A DNA stretch of 64,000 nucleotides, taken from assembly GCA_022559845.1 (NCBI GenBank), contig CM040118.1, positions 156,446,331-156,510,330 of the forward strand. Direction: 5' to 3'. Below, piece after piece: positions 32,756 through 43,216 of the stretch (its first letter is position 1; every line of letters begins with the position of its first letter). This stretch comes from Amorphophallus konjac (taxonomy: Eukaryota > Streptophyta > Magnoliopsida > Alismatales > Araceae). A model generated the notes under the pieces. The model was not told where the DNA came from. It saw nothing but the letters and a program-made list of their open reading frames with translations, and ran no database searches. Made by a program: the position numbers and the translations under genes.

Positions 32756-35053
32756 TGATGCGGGACGGACACGGGAGACGACACTATTAGGTGCCACCCT
32801 CGGACTCTAGATGAAGACGCGACCAGCAGCACACACCAGGGAGACACTAAGCCCGAAACTACGAGCTCCTAGTGGCAAAATGTCGCTAACAGAAGTGGAA
32901 GCTCACTCGTCGTCCCAAGCGAGGGAAAGCGCGGACCGTGCGCGGTTAAGGAACCGGCGGAGGTCAAGGGTAGTCCGACTCAACTTCCGGACTCGGATCG
33001 AGTCATGGGATGGGTCACACTCACTCTCACAGCGGTGACATGGACACACGGGCTAGTACCTACACTCTCGGCAGCGGCCTAAGACCGTATACTAGCTAAG
33101 CAATGTAACGCCAAGAAGTTCGGACTATTACCTCCACGCACCCGGCGTGGCGAAGACAACCCCGGCCAATCACGGATCCCCGGTTAACACAATTTTACAG
33201 CAGTACAATAATTTGACCCACTCCACGCTGGGAGGTAAAAGGTCACATGCGGGGCCCGGGAATCACGAGAATTGGGTTGACGGGCAGCATCTTGATGTCG
33301 CCCGGCGGTGCCGAACTCCGCGTTTTCGTGCTTTCCGAACGGCGGGTTCTGCGGGCCCGCGGGGCCCACGGATGGCGCTGTCTTCCGGATCTGCGGGGGT
33401 GGGACCCACTATGATGGTGACCCCTGGTGGCGCGCCTCCACGGACGGCGGTCGGCCGGGAGCACCGATCGGGGGCCGATCGGTCCCGATCTCCAAGCTTT
33501 GAAGTTGCTGTCCACGAGCTGAGGTTGCTGTTTTAGCAGCGCGCGCTCCGACGAAAACGGCCGCTGCGATCAGCCCCGTCGTCGGGATGCGATGAAACCA
33601 GCGCCGTTGGAAAGAGGATTCAAAATCCTTCAACCTAGGGCCAGTGGAATCTTCTGAACCTCTGCGGACCTGGGCTGTAACTATTTTTCAATCCTCTGTT
33701 GCACAGCTCCCGAAATATCAGATCAGCATATCAGTTTCCTGTAAATGGCCGTTGACCGCCTGCTTGTAGTTGGAATCAGGCTTCGAGCTCTTCTTCAAAG
33801 TTGTAGGGAATCAAACCACGAAACTGGAAAAATTTTTGGAATGGGATTTGGAAGTGGTGGCGATTTGATATGATTTTTGGAGTGACTAGTGGTCGGATCT
33901 GGGAATAGGTGGACAGAACTGTAGATGGGACTGAGAACGATTTTTAGAAAATATGAAATGGGCGAACAAGAAATTTAGAAAAATTATGGATGAAGGGGTG
34001 GATAGAAGGAAACTCCAGTAAACTTTATGGGACTAACAGAAATCAAAAGACGGACCTAAGACATGAAACACAGGGCGGATATGAATCTGGACAGAACTCT
34101 GGCAGAACTGAAATGGAAGGGTGGACGAAAATCAAAAATTATGAAACGGGATCTGAATGACAATCCAAAATTTATGGGATATCCTTGACACCTCTGGAAC
34201 CTCCAGTAAAATTCCCAAATCTATCTGAGCTCGTGGCTGAGACACAAATTTCGTGGAAGTTGTTGTGGTACTGCACTTGCAGAACTCCGATGAAGACGAT
34301 GGCGGTGCGGTGGCGGCTCGTGGCGGCGGCGGCGATCGTCGGAACTGATAAATGAGGCTTCACACCTCAGAATGGAAGCCTTCACAGCATCCAAGGGGGA
34401 GAGGGAGGAGAGAGGAGGGGGGCGCACCAGCCCTTGCTCTTGGAAATACTTTGATTCAAATGGCATTAATTCAAGTAAAATGGAAAATACAAGTTTAAAT
34501 ACCTTACATCTCACATCCATCCACAACCATTGGATCTATGGGATAGGAATGAAGGGCTGGGATGGCATGTGACACACATACACAAAAATAATAAAAAACT
34601 AAGGGGAGGGGGCCGGCCCTTGGACTAGTGTAGACTGTGGACTTGGTAGGTGGGGGTAGGTGGCCTCCTTGGACTTTTCAAGTCCATTGTCCCCCATGTG
34701 TCCAATTCCCATTCAAACTTCTAGATGCTCCCATGTGGCATGTTGACTGGCCCCACGTGGGACCCTAGGCTGAGGTGGTCCAATGGGGTGGGGCCTGTGG
34801 GGCCCGTGGGGCCCACGGGGTCCGAATTGCACATAGGCCCTTATTACAATCAAACTTACATACCGAATAAAATGAAACAAACACACATTATACAAAAATA
34901 ATGTCTAACTAAATATGATAAACGGGAGACTCAAGGGGGAGTCTCCAGGCCATCTCCGAGCCAGATGGAAGCCGCTGTCGCTCGGGTGGTGCTCCACGTA
35001 CGGTATCGGGGCTCGCTGACTCGTGCCGATCGAGTGCTCTGGTGTCCGCACCA
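32756..35053 (-). repeat. El-6 5' LTR
   Basis: 2,298 bp, paired with 27391-29689, with low divergence by eye. Flanked on the right by ACCCT. Confidence 0.9.
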
Positions 35054-35406
35054 ACCCTGTTGCCCAGGTGTTGTTGTCTGGGCTGTTTGGTACCTGCCTT
35101 GATCTTGCCTGAAGTTCGTTCACATATTTTAAATTTCACGCATTGCAAAGAAAGAGTAAAAATCTGAAAAATCTTAAAACTGTGACTGATAAAAATCTGA
35201 AAATCAAACTGTTACATGGCTGAATCAAGCGAGTGCCTGTTATATCTGTATCTTGTCTATGCATAGCCCTGATTTGAGTCTAACTTGTTCATGCCTATGT
35301 TCGGTCTGATCTGATCATGTCCATTTTGAAACAAGTTCTCATGTTCATGACTTTTCACTGGTTTCAATCATGCTGCTTCTGGCCTTGATATCTGCTACAC
35401 TCTACT
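35054..35406 (+). other. El-5 internal sequence between El-6 and El-7
   Basis: Starts with the right ACCCT copy and ends with the left CTACT copy of El-7. About 350 bp, no coding signal. It joins 27390 on the left and 45559 on the right when the nested elements are removed. Confidence 0.7.
35402..35406 (+). repeat. Target site duplication CTACT of El-7
   Basis: CTACT at 35402-35406 and 45554-45558. Confidence 0.9.
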
Positions 35407-35679
35407 TGTAGCAACTCAAAAATTTTGTATGCATTTATATATATATAAAAAAAAGAAATAATGAAAGATGAAAATAAAATAAATTGTGAATATTTTTCTA
35501 TTATGCAAACATGAGCCCTATTCCACGTGTTAACACAAATGGCGAGATTCGCGATACAATTTCGAAAAGACAAAGACGTCGACATCCGATTTTTATTAGC
35601 TTTAATCTAATCCTAATTAATGGATGAGGTCATTCTTACATCATCGAATAAATGAGGTCATAGATTATGTCATCCGGAT

Positions 35680-35808
35680 AGTGGAACAAAGTTGGTATAA
35701 TGGGGTTGGTGTAAGAGTGGAATAAAGTTGGTGTAATGGGGTTGGTGTAATAGTGGAACAAAGTTGGTGTAATGGGGTTGGTGTAATGGAATGAGGTTGG
35801 TGGAATAG
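35680..35808 (+). repeat. 36-bp tandem repeat upstream of El-7 TATA box
   Basis: About three and a half units containing GTTGGTGTAATGGGG. The array ends 26 bp upstream of TATAAATAG. It is repeated in the 3' LTR (43489-43617). Confidence 0.9.
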
Positions 35809-35833
35809 TGAAAGTAGGTGGGAGATTTTGGCC

Positions 35834-35842
35834 TATAAATAG
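35834..35842 (+). promoter_or_regulatory. El-7 LTR TATA box
   Basis: TATAAATAG in a GCC...GG context, about 430 bp from the LTR start. The same box in the 3' LTR is at 43644-43652. Confidence 0.75.
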
Positions 35843-37752
35843 GGCTATGCTCTTCCATACTCAAATCACAACTATCTTGGGAGGAATTGCTGGTTGGAGA
35901 GAGGGAGAAAGCTCGAAGTTGGAGGAGTGTCGAAAGCATTATTCGTTCTTAAGTTTCTTATTCTTGATCTTCAAAAAGGTAGGTGTTCTCTCAGGCTAAA
36001 CTCAAATTAATGCATGCATTAGATGCAGATGTATGGTTACTTTGATTCTATATCATTTTCCCCAAATTTTATCGAGTATTGATCATGCTATCCATACAAC
36101 TAGACATAATATTTTAACTAAGATTTTTAACCGCTTGAAGATCCATCTCGGATCGCGGTGTCTTTCTAAGACCGTGTTCCGGATGCGCGATCTGTACCCC
36201 GATTGTGATAGTTTCAGGTTATATATCATCTAGCATTTTAGATATGTCATGTTAAGTTGCATATCATTTAAATTCACACACGATTAAGTTGAGGTTATGA
36301 AAGATAATAATTCTATTCCATGAGCTTATATTTCCGTCCTAGTTATTGTTACCTTCATGATATCTTTGATCTCCATGACTATATTACATCTCTGACAAGT
36401 TAAATGGAGTAGATATTATCTGTTAAAATTACATGGACTTAGTTGCATAATCGTGAGTTTTGACGATTTTCATGATATCGCGTTACCGTATTTTCAACAA
36501 GTTGTGTAAATAACTAGATTTCTAAGGAAAAATGGTGTCTAAGGAAAGAGGTCCACGGGCAAACGCTTTAAGTGGATAAGTGATTTATTAATTAGGACCT
36601 CGCGGATGCGAGGGGAGCCTCCCACTGTCCTACCTCTTACCTGGCCATAATTCCTCGGTTTTCTAATTAAGCACCCGACTGTGAAAACCTTTATCTAAGC
36701 ATATTTAACAAGATTTTTCGAGAGAACCATTCAAGCCGTGTCCATCAATCCAATTCTTTTATCAACTTAATGACGTTAAATATGATGCCTTCTTATTATC
36801 TTAATGTCGTTAAACATTATGTCTTAAAATCATCCTTGGACTTCTCTTACCTCTACTTGAAATCTTGTACTACTGGTCACTTGAATGATAATTTTGCTAG
36901 ATCTGTACTTTATTTCATAAGCTCTACCTTGAAATTCTTTGGCCATACATATTATGTGGATGTCTAAATACACTTGGGATCTATGATCCATAACCCAATG
37001 CCTGGCGTTAATGGGGCCCGGTCTGGTCCTGGGGGGAGCGCCCGAAAGTACTTGTGCCCATGGGAGTTGAATGACTAGGTGTGGCATTGCACCAAAGTGC
37101 TTGACTTGCTAGATTAATTTATGACATCCACAGTTTGTGAATTTCCTAACTTGCTTGAATACATGAAGTACTTGACTTGTACATACTTGCGTAAAATGGC
37201 CAATTCCATAATATTACTTGCTACATGATCATTCTCTACTTGAACTTTACTCTTGATATCTTGTCTACTTGTGATTCCAATTACTACATTACTTTACTCT
37301 CTCTCCTATACTTGTTCCATATTTTATTTACGTTTCTCGGCATAACACATACTTTATCCAAACTGCTAATTACTTTAAGTTGCCTGGTATAGAGATATAA
37401 GTCCTACTGAGCATTTCGCTCACCCTACGTTTTCCGGTTAACATTTCAGGTAAATCTGATGATGAACCCCAAACTCATGGGAATGAGCTAGAGTGATTGA
37501 GGAATCAAGATTACCTTAGTTACCTAGGTTTATGAACGGTTGCTCTTGCCAGAATTATGTTTTTATGTTGAAGTTGTATCTTGCCTCGTAAGGCTTAAGA
37601 ATGTTGTAAGAACTTTATTTCGATGAAATAAGAGTATCCATTTCTTCTTATCTATTTTTGTGGTTTGGACCCCAATCTTCGTGCTCTGATCGACATGAAT
37701 GTTTACGACTCGTCGCGCCTTGATATTCCGCGTCGGGGCGTGACAGTCTTTG

Positions 37753-37764
37753 TGGTATCAGAGC
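37753..37764 (+). other. Primer binding site after El-7 5' LTR
   Basis: TGGTATCAGAGC, seven bases after the LTR end. A second, incomplete copy (TATCAGAGCC) is at 38381-38390. This suggests the first belongs to an inserted unit or a recombined leader. Confidence 0.85.
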
Positions 37765-38070
37765 TATACCTCAGTCGGAAGTGTGGGAACTAAGTGCCAT
37801 GCAGGGCAAAGTGCTACGCTATGGGAGCCACCTCTTGAGTCCGTAATGGAGCAAAGTGCTACATAGTGGGAGCCACCTCTTGAGCCTGTAGGGGCCACCT
37901 CTAGAGTCCTACCTGCCTGGGGGCTTGATTGCGTGATTGCGTGCTATATGTGCCCAGCGACGAGGACGTCGCCTATATAAGAGGGGTAGATTGTAACACC
38001 CTCAAATATAGCTAAGTTGTACTCTATATCACCGAGGCGCCTTTTCAAGTATCGGCTCAGTTCTTGTAAA

Positions 38071-38139
38071 GAACTCCGAAGTTGAGCGTGCTTAATGGGG
38101 AGTAGTACTGGGATGGGTGACCTACCTGGGAAGTCCCCC
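38071..38139 (+). ncRNA. 5S rRNA-like core with pol III internal promoter boxes
   Basis: GAACTCCGAAGTTGAGCGTG and GAGTAGTACTGGGATGGGTG match the plant 5S rRNA interior, then CCTGGGAAGTCC. This covers the A box, intermediate element and C box. The 5' third of 5S is not recognisable, so it is not an rRNA gene. It may act as a promoter, as in Cassandra. Confidence 0.75.
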
Positions 38140-38238
38140 ATTCTGGAGCCGATCACTGTTAAAAAGGGATAAAACCGTGAGGCCGGTAGGCCAAAGCGGA
38201 CAATACCTCGACGGTATAGAGTACGGGACATGATAGAA

Positions 38239-38380
38239 GAAGCATTGTATGGTAGGAGTTGTAGATCACCCCTATGCTGGAGTGAGGTTGGAGATAAGGG
38301 ATTGATGGGTCCCGATATTATTCAAGATACAACTCACAATATTCAGTTGATCCGTGAAAGGCTGAAAATTGCTCAATCAC
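38239..38380 (+). repeat. 142-bp copy of El-7 integrase sequence in the leader
   Basis: Identical by eye to 42522-42663, same orientation. It sits between the 5S-bearing LTR and the truncated second primer binding site. Confidence 0.95.
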
Positions 38381-38457
38381 TATCAGAGCCTAGGTTTTAT
38401 AAACCCTAGGTTTCACATTCCTAGGTTCCCTAAGTTCTTGCATTGCATCCCAATAAC

Positions 38458-38560
38458 CCGGTATATCAAAAGGTGTTATCCGAACGTTAGGCTACGCCTA
38501 TCGGGAAAGTCGCATACTTACGCGAGTGGTCTTCGGATCGATTATCTCCGCCAGGTACCG
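38458..38560 (+). other. Structured motif, copy 6 (El-7 leader)
   Basis: CGGTATATCAAAAGGTG, CCGA-N5-AGGC-TAC-GCCT-A-TCGG, ACTTACGCGAGT, GGTC-TTCG-GATC, TATCTCCGCC and GGTACCG. The outer helix is CGGTA/TACCG. It lies 150 bp upstream of gag. Confidence 0.78.
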
Positions 38561-38712
38561 AGTTTTGGTCATGTCTAGGTGCATTAGACCCCTAACCTTG
38601 TTAAAGTCTAAGACCTGACCCGGTAAGATTGGGTAGAGCCATGGGCTAAGCTTTAAAGAATGATTAATCAATAAATAAACAAAGCACTTAAGTTTTATAG
38701 TTGTGTTCGCAG

Positions 38713-39660
38713 ATGGCTGCCGAGAGAGCTCAATGGCGCGAGATGCAAAGGACGGTGCAAGGTTTAACCCATGCACTACAACAAGTAGCTCAAGGAGGAG
38801 CTAACCGTGGAGCGGGAGATCTACATAGGAATTTCAAAAGCATGAAACCTCCTAAGTTCGCTGGGTCTACTGACCCGGATGAGGCCGAACATTGGGTAAA
38901 GGAAATTGAGAGGATTTTTCGAGTCATGCAATGTGCTGATGAGGAGAAAGTCCTACTCGCTACCTTTCAGCTTGAAAGAGATGCACGTGCTTGGTGGGAG
39001 TCGGTCGAAGCAACTCTACCACACGACCAGGTGTTGTGGGAAGAGTTTGTAGAATACTTCAACAACAAGTACTTTTCTGACCGAGTTCAAGAGAGGAAAG
39101 CTACCGAATTTGCTTCCTTAAAACAAAGGAGTTTGACGGTAGCGGAGTACGAAGCCCAATTTGCAAGATTATCCCGGTATGCACCACATCTTGTGAGTAC
39201 CGAGAAAATGAAGGCAAGGAGATTTTTAAATGGCTTAAAGCCTCAATATATTACTCAACTCGCCCCGATGGATATCCAAGTATATGCTGATGTGGTGAGG
39301 AGAGCCCAACTCTTGGAAGATGCAACAGAATTGACTGATCGCATCCGGGGAAGAGATGCCAAGAGGGAGCAAGTTATTGGATCAGGTAATTTCAAGCCCT
39401 CCTTCGGAAAGAAGAGGCCTAATTATGATGAGCATAACTTCAATAAAGATGGACGTAATTTCAATAAGGATGGGCGTGACTTTTAAAAAGACAAGAGGCC
39501 GAGATCAATTAACAAACAAATCATTCCGGTCGCTACATCATCAAAGGAACTATGCAAATATTGTGAGAAACCCGGACACAAGGCAGATGAGTGCTGGAGA
39601 AGATTGGGTGCATGTCTTCGATGTGGAAGCCGGGAACATAGAATTCCGAGTTGTCCACTT
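38713..39660 (+). pseudogene. El-7 Gag (capsid and nucleocapsid), one in-frame stop
   Basis: ATG at 38713 (the open frame begins slightly earlier with TTG). The Gag domain is complete: PPKFAGSTDPDEAEHWVKE, ARAWWESVEATL, EEFVEYFNNKYF, YEAQFARLSRYAP and RFLNGLKPQY. Near the end are short DGRNF repeats. A TAA at 39484-39486 stops the frame, but the same frame continues into two CCHC knuckles ([14 protein letters not shown] and [14 protein letters not shown], about 39550-39655) and on into pol. Gag and pol are thus one frame apart from this single stop, which looks like a recent point mutation. Gag would form the particle and bind the RNA. Confidence 0.9.
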
Positions 39661-42342
39661 CTTAATGAGCAAGCTCCATCGGAAAAGCTTCCAGTTGCTG
39701 TCAAGAAGCAAGGGAGACTTCAAGCTCTTATAGATGCGGAACCTACCGAAGATGGAGGTGTTGTGGAAGGTACTCTCTCTGTGTGCTCAAGGCCTGCCTC
39801 TGTCTTATTTGATACTGGAGCTACGCATTCCTTCGTATCTAAGAGCTTTGCGAATATTTTACCTTTGAGGCCTGTTCCATTAGAATCTAAACTTGTTATT
39901 ACTACCCCTATTGGAGCGGGATCGAATATAAAATATTTCTACCCTGCTAGTGAGGTTCTAGTTAGCGGTTGTAACTTACCCGCTAATTTAGTGTGCATGG
40001 AGATGGCAGGATATGATATTATCTTGGGAGCTGACTGGTTATCTACATATGGTGCTAGTGTTAACTGTAAATTGGGTACGGTAACCTTTAGTGAGTACCC
40101 CAACCTATTATTTTCTGGTGTCAAGTATTCTAGACACATATCCCTTATTTCGGCTCTTAAAGCTGATAAATTATTGAAGAAGGGTTGTGCGGCATTCTTA
40201 GTTTCTATGACTATGGCCAAGCATAAGAAACCTAATCTGGAGGATATTCCTATTGTTCGGGATTATTCTGATATATTTCCGGATGAGTTGCCTGGTATTC
40301 CTCTGGAGAGAGAAGTGGTCTTCTCTATTGATTTGATTCCGGGAGCTACACCTATTTCTAAGGCTCCGTATCGGATGTCCCCTATCGAAATGAATGAGTT
40401 AAAAGAACAATTGATGGAGTTATTAGAGAAGGGATTCATCCGACCGAGTACTTCTCCATGGGGAGCTCCCGTCTTATTTGTCAAAAAGAAGGATGGGTCA
40501 ATGAGACTGTGTGTTGACTACCGGCAATTAAACCAACTCACAATCAAGAATAAATATCCATTGCCAAGGATTGATGAACTATTTGACCAAATTTCTGGAG
40601 CTCGATATTTTTCAAAAATTGATCTCCGATCTGGTTATCATCAATTGAAGATCAAGGAGGAAGATATTCACAAAACGGCATTCAGGAGCAGGTATGGACA
40701 TTATGAGTTCACTGTTATGCCTTTTGGCCTAACCAATGCGCCTGCCGCATTTATGCAGTTAATGAACAGTGTATTCAGGCCATACCTTGATCAATTTGTG
40801 ATAGTCTTTATTGACGATATTTTGATCTACTCAAAGTCTGAGATGGAGCATGAAGAACATCTCAAGAAATCCCTACAGTTATTAAGAGATCACAAACTTT
40901 ATGCTAAGCTTAGTAAGTGTGATTTCTGGCTAGAAGAAGTTTCTTTTCTAGGTCACATAATATCCCAGAATGGTATTACGGTCGATACTTCAAAGGTTGA
41001 GGCCGTGAAAAATTGGGAAAGACCTACTAGTGTGACAGAAATTCGAAGCTTCTTGGGATTGGCAGGATATTATAGAAGATTTATTAAGGATTTCTCCAAG
41101 ATCGCCGTATCTTTAACAAGATTGACGAGAAAGGAGATTCCTTATATATGGTCCGAGGAATGTGACAAAAGCTTCCAAACTTTGAAAGATTGTTTGACTA
41201 CTGCCCCTATACTCACATTGCCTACTGAAGGAGGGAGATTCGAAGTTTATGCTGATGCATCCGGAATTGGCCTAGGCTGTGTATTAATGCAACATGGCAA
41301 GGTGATCGCCTATTCCTCAAGACAATTGAAAAAGCACGAGGAGAATTATCCCGTGCATGACTTAGAGCTTGCAGCTGTAGTCTTTGCCTTGAAGATTTGG
41401 CGACATTATCTCTATGGTGAGGCATTTATTGTATATTCCGACCACAAGAGTCTCAAGTACTTATTCTCTCAAAAGGAACTTAATATGAGACAAAGACGGT
41501 GGCTAGAATACTTGAAGGATTTTGATTTCTCTATACAATACCACCCCGGAAAAGGAAATGCCGTAGCTGATGCTCTTAGCCGGAAGCCGATGGCATTATT
41601 ATCAAGCTTAATGATTAAAGAGTGGCAATTGTTAGAACAAATGGCAAACTTAGACCTCAATATGGAGGAGAAGGAAGAAGGAGTTTTTATTGCAAATATT
41701 AGTCTCCAATCCAAGTTACTCTTAGAAATTAAGGAGTTACAAAATGATGATCCATTGGTTGTTGAAATTAAAGAGAAACTAGATCAACGACCAGATTTCC
41801 TTTTGGCAGATGATGGAAGGCTACTCTTCCGAGGAAGAACTTGTGTGCCCGATTGTTCTACTATCAAGAATAAAATCTTGGAGGAGGCACATCGATCGAG
41901 GTACACTATTCATCCTGGTGCTACAAAAATGTACCAAGATCTCAAAAGAACCTTTTGGTGGCCTAACATGAAAAGAGAGGTAGCCGAGTTCGTGAGTCGA
42001 TGTTTGGTATGCCAACAAGTTAAAGTCGAACATCTCAAACCGGCTGGTAAGCTAAAACCTCTAGAAATACCAGAATGGAAATGGGATAGTATTGGTATGG
42101 ATTTTATAGTTGGGTTGCCAAAGACTCGAAGTGGATTTGATGCTATATGGGTGATTGTGGACCGACTAACTAAGTCTGCTCACTTCTTATCCATCAAAAC
42201 TAAATGGACCGTGGATGTTCTAGCTGCCCTGTATATCAAGGAGGTTGTAAGGCTGCACGGTATTCCAACTTCCATAATTTCGGATAGAGATTCACCTCTC
42301 ACTTCTGGAAAGGTTTACAATCATCCTTGGGTACTAGACTGA
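39604..42342 (+). CDS. El-7 Pol: protease, reverse transcriptase, RNase H, integrase (N-terminal part)
   Basis: 912 codons in frame with gag. Protease: [13 protein letters not shown] (about residues 68-80). Reverse transcriptase: [31 protein letters not shown] and [11 protein letters not shown], catalytic DD intact. RNase [25 protein letters not shown] and VADALSR, all four acidic positions present. Integrase: HHCC region ([13 protein letters not shown] to CLVCQQVK), then MDFIVGLP and SIISDRD. The frame is lost at about 42306, just after the second catalytic Asp, and ends at 42342. Transcribed as part of the full-length RNA from the LTR promoter at 35834. Confidence 0.92.
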   Translation: MGACLRCGSREHRIPSCPLLNEQAPSEKLPVAVKKQGRLQALIDAEPTEDGGVVEGTLSVCSRPASVLFDTGATHSFVSKSFANILPLRPVPLESKLVITTPIGAGSNIKYFYPASEVLVSGCNLPANLVCMEMAGYDIILGADWLSTYGASVNCKLGTVTFSEYPNLLFSGVKYSRHISLISALKADKLLKKGCAAFLVSMTMAKHKKPNLEDIPIVRDYSDIFPDELPGIPLEREVVFSIDLIPGATPISKAPYRMSPIEMNELKEQLMELLEKGFIRPSTSPWGAPVLFVKKKDGSMRLCVDYRQLNQLTIKNKYPLPRIDELFDQISGARYFSKIDLRSGYHQLKIKEEDIHKTAFRSRYGHYEFTVMPFGLTNAPAAFMQLMNSVFRPYLDQFVIVFIDDILIYSKSEMEHEEHLKKSLQLLRDHKLYAKLSKCDFWLEEVSFLGHIISQNGITVDTSKVEAVKNWERPTSVTEIRSFLGLAGYYRRFIKDFSKIAVSLTRLTRKEIPYIWSEECDKSFQTLKDCLTTAPILTLPTEGGRFEVYADASGIGLGCVLMQHGKVIAYSSRQLKKHEENYPVHDLELAAVVFALKIWRHYLYGEAFIVYSDHKSLKYLFSQKELNMRQRRWLEYLKDFDFSIQYHPGKGNAVADALSRKPMALLSSLMIKEWQLLEQMANLDLNMEEKEEGVFIANISLQSKLLLEIKELQNDDPLVVEIKEKLDQRPDFLLADDGRLLFRGRTCVPDCSTIKNKILEEAHRSRYTIHPGATKMYQDLKRTFWWPNMKREVAEFVSRCLVCQQVKVEHLKPAGKLKPLEIPEWKWDSIGMDFIVGLPKTRSGFDAIWVIVDRLTKSAHFLSIKTKWTVDVLAALYIKEVVRLHGIPTSIISDRDSPLTSGKVYNHPWVLD

Positions 42343-43133
42343 ATTTTAGTACGGCTTTCCACCCTCAGACAGATGGACAAATCGAGAGGACAAATCAGAT
42401 TATCGAAGATATGTTAAGAGCTTGTATGATAGATTTTGGGGGAAGTTGGCATGAACACTTGCCACTGATTGAATTTGCATATAACAACAGTTATCAGTCT
42501 AGCATTCAGATGGCACCTTTTGAAGCATTGTATGGTAGGAGTTGTAGATCACCCCTATGCTGGAGTGAGGTTGGAGATAAGGGATTGATGGGTCCCGATA
42601 TTATTCAAGATACAACTCACAATATTCAGTTGATCCGTGAAAGGCTGAAAATTGCTCAATCACGGCAAAAGAGTTATGCCGATAATCGAAGAAGAGACCT
42701 TGAATTTCAGGTGGGAGAGCATGTCTTCTTGAAAATTTCACCCACGCGAGGAATTAAGAGGTTTGGTATCAATGGAAAACTGAGTCCAAGATTTATTGGC
42801 CCTTTTGAGATTCTAGAACGAATCGGTGAAGTGGCATACAAGCTGGCTTTGCCTCCACAATTGGCCGGTGTCCATGATGTATTTCATGTATCCATGCTAA
42901 GGAAATATGTGTATGATCCTTCGCATGTGATTCAATTCAATGACTTGAAGCTCCAGAAAGATTTGTCTTATGAAGAAAGACCGATCAAGATCTTAGATCA
43001 GAAATTTCACCAGCTAAGGAATAGGGCTATACCGATGGTAAAAGTCCAATGGAGTAAGCGTGGATTCGAGGAGGCTACTTGGGAATTAGAGGAGTCAATC
43101 AAGAAGAAGTATCCAGATTTGATCTCAGGTTAG
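42327..43133 (+). pseudogene. El-7 integrase C-terminal part and chromodomain, frameshifted
   Basis: Continues integrase in another frame: FSTAFHPQTDGQIERTNQI holds the third catalytic residue (Glu), then EFAYNNSYQSSIQMAPFEAL. The GPY/F region reads LSPRFIGPFEILERIGEVAY and VFHVSMLRKYV. The tail, PIKILDQKFHQLRNRAIP and VKVQWSKRGFEEATWELE, is the Tekay-type chromodomain. The break with the upstream frame looks like a deletion of about 7 bases between two TTCT repeats near 42306, inferred from the expected spacing in the family. With this shift no complete integrase is made. Confidence 0.88.
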
Positions 43134-43204
43134 AATTTTGAACCCTCCATTTAAATTTTAAATTACTATTACATGATGTGAATTTCGAGGACCAAATTCT
43201 TCTA

Positions 43205-43216
43205 AGTGGGGGAGGA
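43205..43216 (+). other. El-7 polypurine tract
   Basis: AGTGGGGGAGGA directly before the 3' LTR start at 43217. Confidence 0.85.

Larger units (their letters stand above)
27391..35053 (-). mobile_element. El-6: pol-less chromovirus-like element
   Basis: Minus-strand element with two LTRs of about 2.3 kb (27391-29689 and 32756-35053; starts TGGTGCGGACACC, ends CCGCATCA). The internal region is only 3,066 bp. It encodes half a Gag with a zinc knuckle, an unrecognised conserved region, and the integrase GPY/F tail with an intact chromodomain. Protease, reverse transcriptase, RNase H and integrase core are absent. LTR termini, polypurine tract and primer binding site resemble El-4, which suggests a family able to use chromovirus enzymes in trans. 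Confidence 0.88.
35407..37745 (+). repeat. El-7 5' LTR
   Basis: Paired with 43217-45553. It contains a 36-bp tandem repeat (35680-35808), a TATA box (35834-35842) and a GGGGCCCGGTCTGGTCCTGG box (about 37014-37033) that recurs in El-12. Confidence 0.95.
37746..38230 (+). mobile_element. Cassandra-like TRIM unit inside the El-7 leader
   Basis: After the primer binding site comes a short noncoding stretch with an imperfect 50-bp tandem repeat (about 37803-37900), a purine tract AAGAGGGGTAGAT (37979-37991), then a 239-bp LTR-like segment (37992-38230) starting TGTAACACCC and ending GGGACA. It contains a 5S rRNA-like core. LTR length, 5S content, short internal region and adjacent polypurine tract fit Cassandra TRIM elements. 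Only one such LTR is present; the left boundary merges into the El-7 LTR at the primer binding site. Confidence 0.6.

Noticed and set aside
35680..35808. CRISPR-like array (36-bp units; also 33-bp units at 56012)
   Set aside because: Units are directly tandem without unique spacers, inside plant LTR promoters.
38071..38139. Functional 5S rRNA gene
   Set aside because: Only the inner two thirds of 5S is recognisable and it sits inside an LTR-like segment.
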